Part shown: positions 13,589-24,287 of the stretch, piece by piece | How the letters are laid out: each line of letters opens with the position of its first letter | Position numbering within the stretch: position 1 is the stretch's first letter | Assembly (NCBI RefSeq): GCF_000003855.2 | Contig: NW_003101678.1 | Coordinates: 681,493-745,492 of the forward strand | From: Blastomyces gilchristii SLH14081 | Taxonomy: Eukaryota > Ascomycota > Eurotiomycetes > Onygenales > Ajellomycetaceae | Length of the DNA stretch: 64,000 bases | Direction of reading: 5' to 3' | Made by a program: the position numbers and the translations under genes | Notes under the pieces: generated by a model | Seen by the model: the letters and a program-made list of their open reading frames with translations, nothing else | Databases searched by the model: none | Told to the model about the DNA's origin: nothing

Positions 13589-13957
13589 TATTATTATTAT
13601 TATTCTTCCATTATACTCATATGCAAGCGGAGCTTATGATGAGTCCTTGCGTGATGTTAAATACAGGTCAAGTGTTGATTATACAGAAGGAAATACAGGT
13701 GTTGAGATCATGCCAAGATAACAAGAACATAGAAAAATACAAAGAAGTGACAATTAGATACATGCGATAATAACTTCCCAGCCCAGAAACATAGAGCAAT
13801 TCATTGAAGCGATTTGTACACCTCTGTATTTATTAGAAATCTGAGGTGCTTGAGTTCCAGATTTAATGTATCCTCTGCGGGTTTCGAACCCACGCGCCTT
13901 GGTTTCCCACGCCAAGGCGCTACCAGGTGGCCGCATTAACTATTCGGCCACCGGGGA
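13589..13957 (-). mobile_element. SINE-f copy 1 (tRNA-headed SINE)
   Basis: Short element on the minus strand. Its tRNA-like 5' head has an A-box-like TGGCCGAATAG (13940-13950) and a B box GGGTTCGAAACCC (13879-13891), followed by a unique body and a 3' end TATAATGGAAG-(AAT)n at about 13589-13612. It is flanked by 13-bp direct repeats TCACTAG(C/T)TTTGT at 13576-13588 and 13958-13970. The uninterrupted site survives in LINE-B near 24693-24705. The head folds as stems GGTGGCCG/CGGCCACC and GCGCCTTGG/CCAAGGCGC plus a T-arm, so it is tRNA-like but not a canonical tRNA. It is far less RIP-damaged than the surrounding LINE. A conserved open frame crosses the head in both copies but reflects the repeat, not a protein. 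Confidence 0.88.
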
Positions 13958-14823
13958 TCACTAGTTTTGTGATCTCTGACACAGAATACACATTTTAAGT
14001 CTCTAAAATATAAGATTGCTAAGTATTCATATCTTTGACAGTTTAAACACTGTGTTTGAGCTTTGAGATTCATTCTTGAGTCTTTGTATTCATGAACTCT
14101 CATTTTCAAATCTGCTACTCTTACTTCAGAGATCTTTGACTGTTTAAGTGTTTTTATATATACTAGAACAGAGACATTTCTCCTGCTTTATCTGAACTTA
14201 ATTGAATTTAGTTATACAGACTCTTTTCTCAGTTGAATAGAGTTATATTCTTTCAATTCATTTTTCAGAAGTAGCATTTCTTCTTCACAGTCAAAAATTT
14301 CAACTGAAATATTATAAAGAATGAATTTATCTTACTTTTCATCTCTCTCAGATAGAATTGTTATGTTTAGCAAAGATTCTACTGCTGACTTTCAGAGATT
14401 CTCATTCTGAATAAGGAATTCAGCACTGAATTCAGACATTATAGTCAGAATAATGAAGTTTTCAAAGAATAATGACTCAATTGAAACTATAACTGATTTT
14501 TAAACTTTAATATCAGTTATCAACTGAGAGAAGAACTGCTGATTAATTTCATTTCTAATTCTGAAAATGAGATTTAAGTTTAGCTTGTTTCTTTGCAGAA
14601 TGTTCTGATTTGAGACTTTGAGAATAAGTCTTCTATTTCTAGAGATTTGAAAGTTTTTCTCTTTTTACATTTTCTTTTTCACTTTTCTATGAATAGAAGT
14701 ATGAGCAGTATTCTTCTCAGTTTTCTCAGGATTTTGAGCAAGTTTTGAGACAGCAGGTTTAGAGACAGTAGATTCAGCTGCTTGAGTATATATTTTCTTC
14801 TGATTTAAAGAAGAAGAAGAAGT

Positions 14824-16289
14824 ATTATTATTATTAGTATTCTTCAATTATAGATGTATGCAGTCAGAGACTATGACATCTACCTGAGAACTTTTAGTTC
14901 TCGGGGTTTTTCCTATATCTGTAAAGTTAACTATTATACATTCATCAATTTCAAATATGTAAAATCAGAAAATTTCAGCCTGAAATACAAAAATCATTTA
15001 TAAATTGCAGTGTTTTAACATCTTCTGATACTTTGAAATCATTTGACAATATCATGACAAAGGAAAAGAGACACAGTCTTAAAGATAGACACATTAAATA
15101 GATAGATAGAAAGAAATTGAAAGAAAAAGATAAAGTAAAGAAAGACTGTAACAAAACAAATTATTAAATGATAGTATATAGCTGTTTTAACAGACTATAT
15201 CTGGTTGATTTTCTCCTCTTCATATTCAGATAATTCTGAATTTAGTCATTTTCTTATAGCTGCTTGAGTTTCTGATAGAAAGTCTATTAAGTATTTAATT
15301 CCTGTCTCAGTTGAGAATAAGAATCTTATATTTAATTGATTTAAATCATACTTCTCTTTCAATCTGACTCTGAGACTATTGTATAATACACAGTGTATTA
15401 CAATATACTCAGAATTCTTATTTGTATTGTAGAATGAGCATTCTATTGAGTTAAATCTATCATCAAATCTTTGTATATAAGATTTGAAATAGTCATGTTC
15501 TAGTTTCAGCTGTATTATAGATGAGAATATTTTCTTTTTACATTTAATTAAACAAGATTTTTACTTGAGTTTTATTTCAAATCTTGAATAATGTATACTC
15601 TTCTTTTATTTCTGTCAGCTTTCATTTCACTTATCTAAACAAGATTCTTTTATTTTTCTCTTTATAAAAGATCAGAATATAATTTTTTGAATAGATCTGC
15701 TTAATTCTGTACTCTTTTTTACAGCTGAATCAGTCAATTCATTGTTATGAATATTTATATAAGCAGAAACTCAGTGTAGATAAATTATCAGCTTTGATAT
15801 TCTTCTCTTTTAAATTTTTAAAACAGAGTTTAAGATCAGTTCAAGATTTATTTGATTATTATTAATCTGACTATGTCTAAGTCTGTTTTAAGCAGCTTGA
15901 CTAGTAGAGAATATTTATATCTCTTTCAATAATTTTCTCTTTTATAAGATTTTATTTCAATGAGTTTGAAAGCTTTCACTATTATCAATAGTTCAGCATC
16001 AAAGACTTCAGATTCACAGTCTAGATTTCAGAAATCTGAGATAAAATTAATATTATCTTCAGTATAAGCAATGTCTGTGTCTAATCTATTCAAATTCTCA
16101 TTTTTTAAGTCATCTGAATAAATCAGAATAGAGTCTTTTATATTAATTATAGAGATTCTCTTCAAATACTGTTTATATTCTTTCTCTTTTAATAGTTCAC
16201 TTATTTATAAGTCTATAAGAGATTCAAGCTTTTCTCTTCAGAGAGATAACTTCTCATGATCAACTTTTTCAATATTTAAAGAAGAGAAT
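14824..16289 (-). pseudogene. LINE-C: 5'-truncated LINE part of the chimeric insert
   Basis: Homologous to LINE-B 19933-21400: 3' UTR, C-terminal zinc motif region and RNase H domain of ORF2. Homology stops abruptly at about 16288, where LINE-B continues into the RT-RNase H linker and this copy switches to unrelated sequence. RIP-damaged, no open frame. Confidence 0.85.
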
Positions 16290-17041
16290 TAACTACAGAT
16301 ACTAGTCACTCACAGAATGCATCTTAAGCTAATTACATTTAATTCTCTATAATTAATCAATCACTGTGTTCATCCTCTCAGGCCAGTCACTAATTTCCAG
16401 AGATGTTAGTTAGTAGCTGTCATCACTCACTTGATGATGTACACACCAAGCTTCCGGTTGCTGATCTCAGCCTCATTAGATACTCATAGGCCTATTAATC
16501 AGTCATTATGGCCTTATCCTGTGTTAGGAACTAATCATAGGCTTGATGACTGCAGTTTTCTCTGCCAGTATTAGAAGTTGGCAGTGAGCTTGCAGGCTCT
16601 AGCCTATCAGAGTGCTCTGTCTAGGGCCTAGATGCACATCTAGGCCTGCTAGTCAGGTAGTTTTCAAAATCATTTCCTGTATTTGAGGGGGAGCTAGGCT
16701 CTGATGATGGCCCTAGTTAGGGACTTGCTTAAGTAGTGTATAATCACTACATTAGACTTGACTCTATATCATTAGAACCTTGACAAGTGTACAGTAGAAT
16801 AGTGAGACATTGACACTTCATACTGGCTCTGATGAGTGTTCGCAGGATCTTGCTTAACTAGTGGCTTGGCTTGCAGTAGAGAGTTCTACCCCGCACCAAG
16901 CCTTACTAATTAGGCTCAGCCTCTATTACATGAGGGCTTTCATGGGTAAGAAGTGGCAGGTGCCAGCGGTGGGATTCAAACCCACACACCTCTAATGTGT
17001 GCGGCCTTGATTACCAGTCTTACCAACTGGGCCACGCTGGT
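16290..17041 (-). other. Unknown 750-bp segment with tRNA-like 5' end
   Basis: Composition is clearly less AT-rich than the surroundings, with no long open frame on either strand. The minus-strand 5' end (16963-17040) looks tRNA-derived: complementary ends CCAGCG (17035-17040) and CGCTGG (16963-16968), A-box-like TGGCCCAGTTGG (17023-17034), a CACAC/GTGTG hairpin with a 7-base loop, and B-box-like GGGTTTGAATCCC (16971-16983). The T-stem would share a base with the hairpin and the variable region is missing, so it is not a standard tRNA and no anticodon is assigned. It could be a polymerase III transcript copied into DNA. Confidence 0.55.
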
Positions 17042-17399
17042 AGAAAGAAGAAGTAGGAAAAAAAGAAGAAGAGTAAGATGAAGAGTCAGTGATTATATTA
17101 GAAATTTTCAATGTTTTTTGAACTGTGTTTGAAATTCCAAGTTTGAACTTGATCATCTTCTGTAGTTATCTAGTCTGAGTATGAAGAATTAACAGAACTT
17201 CTTTATTCATCTTACTCAGACACTGCTTTTTAAGAATCTTACTTACTTTTTCAAGTTTCTGTATTTCAAGAACTTGTTATTACTCTATTTCTTCTTTCTT
17301 TCTTCTCTTCAAAATTTCAATCTCAGAAATAGTATTTAAGAAAGCATCTTTTTTCATATCAACTGAGTGTATTTTTGAACTCATTGTTCTCACTCAATG

Positions 17400-19062
17400 A
17401 AAAGTTAATCAGACTGTTTCAATTGAGATATTTATTAAACTCTTTTGAAAAGTTAATCAGACTGTTTCAATTAAGAGATTTCTAAGTCTATTTTCAATTA
17501 AAAAGTTGATCAGACTGTTTTAAAAGAAGAATAAAAGACTTTTTATATATAAAATACCTGATTTTTTTCACACTAGTTCAGTAACTAGATTAGATTTTTG
17601 AAGAGAATCTAATAAACTAAAATTGATTTTTAAGATAAATTAATAAAATCTTTACAATCTCTTTCTTGAGATACAGTGAGAAAAAGTATAATATCAATTG
17701 ATAATAAATCAGATAATATGACAGTTTTTAAGAGAAAAACTGATAAAAAATAAATCAATTTTTTGTAGAGAAATTGATTAAAACTATTCAATTTTATTCT
17801 AAATCATTCAATTCTTCTCACATAACAAGTGTGCAACTCAAATCAGTTAATAAAGAGTGTAAAAAGAAATTAAGTATTAATGAAAGCTCTTCAGTTACTG
17901 AAAAAGTAATTCTTACTTAAAAGAATATAAAATTATAATAGAAAACAGCTCTATTTTTAATTCTTTGTAAGAATATTGTATAAAATTCAGAGAAAAACAT
18001 CTTACTTTTTCAAGAGAAGTAAAAAACTATTTCTAAGATCTTTTTTTTACATTAACTGCTGTAGAAGAATGAGATAGAAACTGCTAAGATATACACTACT
18101 GTATACTCTTTATCAAGACTTTCTCTCTTCAGAGTCTTGATATTATAGAGAATATAAGTCTGTTTCTATATAATAATATAAATATTGTCAGCAGAATGTA
18201 GAGAAACTGGTTATTTATATCTTAAAATAGAAGACTTTATCAATGATTATATTAATATAGAGTTAATTCTTAAATTCAATAGAAATCTAATATTACTATT
18301 CTCAATCTCTTGCAGAATCTATTGAATATTGAGATATTAAAACTAGATTTAATATATCTCACTATACAGGGATCAAAGACTCAGTCAGATCTTGAAGTAT
18401 ACTGATTTTATAGTTGTTAATGTGCTGTTAACTTGTTATTCACTAATTATGTATTAAATGCTGTTACTGAGGTATCTTTTTGTATTATTCTGTCAAGAAT
18501 GAGCCAGATTGAGAGAGATAGTATAAGAGTGAGACTTGATATTAAAGTCTAGATACACTGACAACAGATCACAGAGATTGTACTTCAGAAGTGTCTATTA
18601 ATTATATACTTGATATTATTACTAAGATATCTTTTTGTATTTTTCTGTCAGAGATGAGTCAGATTGAGAAGAGCAGTATGAGAGTGAGACTTGATGTTAA
18701 TGTTTTGAAACATCAAAGATGAACAGGGTTTTCATGAAGATCACTTCTCAGATATCTTCATAATTACAGATCAGAGATCTTTCAAAATCAAGAAGATTGA
18801 TGCATATGGCTAGGTCTCTTCACCTTACAATTTGTATGGCAATTTGGCCCGGGGTTGTGATGTGGTAGAGATGAATGGGGAATAATCCCACACAGGAGTT
18901 TCGAACAATGTCTGGTTCATATTTGGCTGAATATCTCCACCATCACACGGGGTATGCGGTCGGCGATGGGGTCAAAATGCTCATATGATCGGGGGCTTTT
19001 CGATGAATCTATCGGCGGGTTCTTATTCGAAAAATCGAGCGAGTTCGTGGTGGAGTGATTGT
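17400..19062 (-). promoter_or_regulatory. LINE-A 5' UTR with repeated units
   Basis: Non-coding leader upstream of ORF1. Three copies of a motif resembling GAAAAGTTGATCAGACT lie at about 17399-17520, spaced as in LINE-B. A roughly 155-bp unit is present twice in tandem (about 18440-18550 and 18595-18705), whereas LINE-B has it once. The outer roughly 250 bp (18810-19060) keep CpGs and match LINE-B closely; the inner part is strongly mutated. Confidence 0.65.
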
Positions 19063-19932
19063 TTCTTGACCGTGTGACCGTGTCTGAGACCAGGACCAAA
19101 CTTTACAGTTATCACATTGCCTAAAAGTATTACTTCTGATCATGATTTGTGTTCATTACATTGATTTCAAATCACATTATTTTAAATATTAAAGATCTCA
19201 GACTCACTTTTCAAATAAAAATCTAGTCTTAAATAAAGAATATGTTTGAATTCTTAGTTACATTTTCATTCTGATCTCATTATTGAAAATGACATTAAAT
19301 AAGATTATGAAATCATTTCTCACTTATATAATATCATAACATAGTGCTCATTTATTGAAAATTCAATAGAGAGTATTATTAAATATTATTACTTTTCTAA
19401 ACACAGATTATACTTAATATCATTTTAATTAAAAAACAAATATAAAATACAAAAAAAATAAAAAAATAAAAAACAAAACAACAATAAGAAAAAATCACAA
19501 TAAAAAAAAAAAAAGAGAAAGAAAAAAAGAAGAGAAAGAAAAAGAAAAAAATAAAAAATAAAAACAAAAAAAATCAAGATCACTGAGTCTCAGTACTCTT
19601 AAAATACTCACTTCTCAGAGTCTTTATAATGTTTATTATTAACTGTGTATTTCTCACAGTGAGAGTAACACAGCTGTAATAAGTCATTATCTTAATATCA
19701 TTTAATAAATAATCAGTATATATCAGTATAAATGTGAATAATTAGAAAATATACACTTAAAAAGTGTAGTCAGAGTGAACTCTGCTGTCACTTGAATAAT
19801 ATCAAGAACAGAATACTGAAATTAATGATTTCTCTCATTGATTTCACAGACAAGGTGTGTGAAGATAATCTTAAGAAATATAAGATTCTCTGACTTCTGA
19901 TAAAAACAGATCTCACAGAGAGACTTTATTTT
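19063..19932. other. hAT-type terminal sequence followed by unassigned AT-rich DNA
   Basis: 19063-19090 carries the hAT/MITE end GACCGTGTGACCGTGTC with its first few bases missing. The following sequence (CCAAACTTTACAGTTATC) differs from MITE-h1 but is the reverse complement of 61368-61385, which defines a second hAT-derived family. The rest has no recognisable coding potential. 19425-19580 is an A-rich, nearly C- and T-free low-complexity tract. LINE-B is inserted at the right end. Confidence 0.5.
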
Positions 19933-20339
19933 ATTATTATTATTATTATTCTTCAATTATAGATGTATGCAGTCAGAGACTATGACATCTACCTGAGAAC
20001 TTTTAGTTCTCAGGGTTTTTCCTATATCTGTAAAGTTAACTATTATACATTCATCAATTTCAGATATGCAAAATCAGAAAATTTCAGCCCAGAATACAAA
20101 AACTGTTTACAAATTGCAGTGTTTTAACATCATCTCATACTTTGAAACTATTTGACAATATCATGACAAAGGAAAAGAGAACACAGTCTTAAAGATAGAC
20201 ACATTAAATAGATAGATAGAAAGAAATTAAAAGGAAAAGATAAAATAAAGAAAGACTGTAACAAAACAAATTATTAAAAGATAGTATATAGCTGTTTTAA
20301 CAGACTATATCTGATTGATTTCCTCCTCTTCATATTCAG

Positions 20340-23300
20340 ATAATTCTGAATTTAGCCATTTTCTTATAGCTGCTTGAGTTTCTGATAGAAAGTCTATTAA
20401 GTATTTAATTCCTGTCTCAGTTGAGAATAAGAATCTCATATTTAATTAATTTAGATCATACTTCTCTTTCAATCTGACTCTGAGACTATTGTATAATACA
20501 CAGTGCATTACAATATGCTCAGAATTCTCATTTGTATTGCAGAATGAGCATTCTATTGAGTCAAATCTATCATCAAATCTTTGTATATAAGATTTGAAAT
20601 AGCCATGTCCTAGTTTCAGCTGTATTATAGATGAGAATATTTTCTTTTTACATTTAATTGAACAAGATTTCCACTTGGGTTTTGTTTCAAATCTTGAATA
20701 ATGTATACTCTTCTTTTGTTTCTGCCAGCTTTCATTTCACTTATTTAAACAAGATTCTTTTATTTTTCTCTTTATAAAAGACCAGGACATAATTTTTTGA
20801 ATAGATCTGCTTAATTCTACACCCTTTTTTGCAGCTGAATCAGCCAATTCATTGCCATGAATATTCATATGAGCAGGAACCCAGTGCAGATGAATTATCA
20901 GCTTTGATATTCTTCTCTTTTGAATTTTCAAAATAGAGTTTAAGATCAGTTCAAGATTCATTTGATTATTATGAATCTGACTATTTCTAAGTCTCTTTAA
21001 AGCAGCTTGACTATCAGAGAATATTCATGTCTCTTTCAAACAATTTCCTCTTTTATGAGATTTCATTTCAATGAGTTTGAAAGCTTTCACTATTGCAAAT
21101 AGTTCAGCATCAAAGACTTCACATTCAGAGCCTAGATTTCAGAAGTCTGAGATAAAATTGATATTATCTTCAGTATAAGCAATGCCTGCGCCTAATCTAT
21201 TCAAGTTCTCATTTTTTGAGTCATCTGAATAAATCAGAATAGAGTCTTTTATATTAATTGTAGAAATTCTCTTCAAATGCTGTTCACATTCTTTCTCTTT
21301 TGATAGTTCACTTATTTATAAGTCTATAAGAGATTCAAGCTTTTCTCTCCAGAGAGATAACTTCTCATGATCAACTTTTTCAATATTTAAAGAAGAAAAT
21401 TGATTTTTAATCAGAGAGCATAGTCTGTACAGTTGAGAAAACATTTTCTTTGAAGAATTATTTTCATTTTAATCAAGAAATCTATTTCAATTCAGTTCAT
21501 TTCCAGAGTTAATTGATGGAAATGAAGAAGAGACTCTTTCTCTGATTATATGATTTAAGCTCATCTTTACAACTCTCAGAGCATAGTTCATACAGGCCTT
21601 TTCAAATCTAATAGCAGGAGGAGAAATTGAAGCTTCAATTTCCATTGCTTTAATAGGAGATGATTTGAATGCACTCAGAATTCTTCTCAAGGCTCTGTTT
21701 TGCAGACTTTGAAAGAGTTCAGTGAAATTCTCTTGATTATTTCATCAAACTTGAACTTCATAATCAGCTACTGATGTAATACAGGCTATATATAACTGTC
21801 TCATAGCCTGGAAGAATAGACCTCTCTCTGTATTTGATAGTCTGATTATGTTGTTCAATAGTCTTTCTGCCTTGACAGTTCTTTGTTGAATGTGATATTT
21901 AAAATTCAACTTGGAGTTTAATCATACTTCTAATCATTTGACATTTACACTGGGTTTAATCTCTCTATTTAAAAGAATTAGAGATAGTTCTTTCTCATTG
22001 AATCTTGAAAAGAAGTGAATTAACTCAGTTTTATTCATATCAAATTGAATTTGATTGATATCTGCTCTAACAAAGATTTCTTTTGCAGCTTCTTCAATTA
22101 CTTTTAAATTCTCTTTGATAGTTTTTGAGCTGTAGACTAGATCAATATCATTCACATAACTCAGAGATCACACTATTCTCATATTTCTATTTTTAAATAG
22201 ATATGCAGTGTATATTGCAAATAAAATGAGTGAGATTGAAGATTTCTGTGATACTCTCACTTTTATCTCAGTCTTGTCTTATTTCATTCCATCAAAGAAG
22301 AGTTGTATACTTCTTTTAGATATAAAACAGTTAACTCATTTTATTAGAGAAAGTGACAGTTTTAATATCTTCAATGTCTGAATTAATCTTGACTTTGAAA
22401 CATAATCAAATACTTCTTTTATATCAATAAAAACTGCAGTTGAGACCAGATCCTCATACTTTGCTATTTGAATATCATGAACAACTGAGAGAACAGTGTC
22501 AATTGCAGAACACTGTTTTCTATCTCTCATTTATTCACTGAATAAAAGAGAATCATCTATAGAGCTTATAAAAGATAGTTGAGTAGCTATTATCTTTTCT
22601 AAAACCTTTCCTAGGCAGTTCAATAGAGATATTACTCTATATGACTTAGGAATTGAAGTTTTTCTATTGGGTTTGTAAGAATCACTTCAGTGGCTTCTCT
22701 TCAGCATTCAGAATGATATTCATTTTTCAAGAGATTGAAAAAGAGCTCAAAATATTCATTCTTTAAGTAGGAATATATATTCTGAATAATCAAGTGATTA
22801 ATTGAATCAGGATCTGCAGCAGTTTTAACAGAACTTGAGAAGATAGCTGACTCTAATTCATCTTGTGTAAGATCAGGTCATTTCCAGTCATTTTCATCAA
22901 TGTAGTTGAGAAGTGATATATTCTCTTTCTCTGAATCTGAATCTGAATCTGGTGAGTTCTGAAAGAGAATTCTCATGAAAGCTTGACATTTTTCCTCAAA
23001 AGAGTTTGCTGTATATGATTTATTCTGAAACTCATATTCTAAGGCTGGAAGTTTTGCTACACTTCTTGTTTTAGTATAGTTAAAAGCTTTAAAAACTTCC
23101 TTTTCTTATGCTTCTTCAAGAAATTTATTCCAGCAGTCTGTTTTAGCTCTTTTAATATCTGAAAAATATTCATTTCTGACAGCTTTGAACTCTTCATCAG
23201 ATATTACATCATTCTTTCAATCTCTTCTAGCAGTAGCTAATTCTTTTCTTTTAGATGAGATATTCTCATTTCATCAAGATTTTGAAAACTCAGAAGATTT

Positions 23301-24250
23301 TCTCTTTGAAATATTATCTCTAACACTTGTTAGAATAATAGATGTAATAAGCTTCACTCTATTCTCAAGCATTTCATTTGAGACATCTTGACCAGAATTT
23401 CAATATAGCTCATTCTGTCTTTCAGATTTTAACAGTTTTATGCTTTTTTCAACTACTTTTTAATCAGCTTTTTCAAAGTTATACTGATTAGAGAGAAGAG
23501 GATTTTCACTCATTTATTTTTCACTCAGTTCAATATCAAATTGAATAATCTCATGATCTGATCCTGATGTCTTATTTGAATCAATAAACCAGTTTACAAG
23601 TCTTCTTTTCATTAGATTTTGTGACATAAAGGTTAGATCTATAATAGACTTCTGTTTCATGCCTTTTCTAAAGAATGTTTGTTGATCAGACTTATTAACC
23701 AAATCTATTGAATGCTCAAAGGTTCATTCAACCAGATTATCAGCTCTCACTGCTCTCTTGCATTCTGAATTCTATCAGAGATGATGTGCATTGAAGTCTT
23801 CTGCAATTATAGAGTTTCTTGATGAAGTTATGTTCAGAAATTCTCTATCAATTGTTCAGATATTGTTATATTCCTTCAATGACTTTTCATTATAGATATT
23901 TATGAGCTGTATAGTATCAAACTTATTTTCTTTATCTATAATGTCACTCACCAGAATATCAGGGTCAGACATGATATTAAATCTTAGATTAAATTGATAT
24001 CTTGATCTCTTTCTTTCATAGATCACTACTCTTGACTTTATCTCAGACTTTTAAGGTAAAAAGCAGTAGTAGCTTAAATGAGAAATGACATATTTTTGCT
24101 CAGCATTAAAATTCGGCTTCTGAAGCAGTATAAAATCAACTTTTTATTCAAATGCAATTTGAAGATAAGAATAAATGCAATTTGAGTTTCTATTCACATT
24201 ATTTTGAATAAATGTGATTTTTGAAGAGTTTTTAAACTTTTTTTATTGTT
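20340..24250 (-). pseudogene. LINE-B ORF2 relic (endonuclease, reverse transcriptase, RNase H)
   Basis: Degenerate ORF2 in domain order. The end of the AP-type endonuclease is at 23514-23702 (IIDLTFMSQNL, GSDHEIIQF). RT fingers and palm lie at 21934-22530, with motif A FIDIKEVFDYVS and a catalytic box reading YVND instead of YVDD. RNase H is at 20737-20961 (HWVPAHMNIHGNELADSAAK), and a C-terminal CCHC motif (CSFCN...EHIVMHC) at about 20490-20560. A working protein would nick the target and copy the RNA from its 3' end. Stops and the Asp-to-Asn change make it inactive. Confidence 0.88.
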
Positions 24251-24287
24251 TTTGTTATATATTTATACTAAGAGAGTAGAGTAGAAT

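Larger units (their letters stand above)
14824..17041 (-). mobile_element. Chimeric retro-insert: tRNA-like head + unknown body + LINE 3' part
   Basis: A single 2.2-kb insertion into the poly-Ser-coding repeat of LINE-A ORF1. On the minus strand it consists of a tRNA-like head (16963-17040), an unknown body (to 16290), then 1.47 kb of LINE 3' sequence (16289-14824) with its (AAT)n tail. It is flanked by AAGAAGAAGT at 14814-14823 and 17045-17054; the site is repetitive, so the exact duplication is uncertain. LINE-B holds the empty site near 25561-25580. One flanking duplication around both parts indicates they integrated together, by template jumping during target-primed reverse transcription or as an established chimeric element. 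Confidence 0.75.
13141..17400 (-). pseudogene. LINE-A ORF1 relic, interrupted by a SINE and a chimeric insert
   Basis: Gag-like ORF1 of a Tad-type LINE. Zinc-knuckle sequences lie near 13480-14080 with the SINE between them. An open N-terminal segment is at 14665-14847 (poly-Ser, then NQKK-YTQAAES). The frame is interrupted at its poly-Ser-coding trinucleotide repeat by the 14824-17041 insert and resumes at 17055 with sequence matching LINE-B 25580-25740. Intact ORF1 would bind element RNA. Confidence 0.75.
8811..19062 (-). mobile_element. LINE-A, Tad-like non-LTR retrotransposon with nested inserts
   Basis: The 3' end has an (AAT)n tail at about 8811-8830 preceded on the minus strand by TATAATTGAAG. 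ORF2 and ORF1 relics follow, and a 5' UTR of roughly 1.7 kb reaches to about 19062. It is nearly colinear with LINE-B (19933-27474) once the SINE at 13589-13957 and the chimeric insert at 14824-17041 are removed. Relative to LINE-B it lacks about 45 bp at the 5' end. No matching target-site duplication is visible: the left flank is Gypsy-3 and the right flank is a hAT-type end. A later deletion or rearrangement at the 5' junction is therefore likely. Confidence 0.9.

Noticed and set aside
13754..13936. Open frame conserved between 13754-13936 and 49988-50185 (minus strand) as a possible small gene
   Set aside because: It lies across the SINE tRNA-like head and body in both copies; conservation is explained by the repeat.
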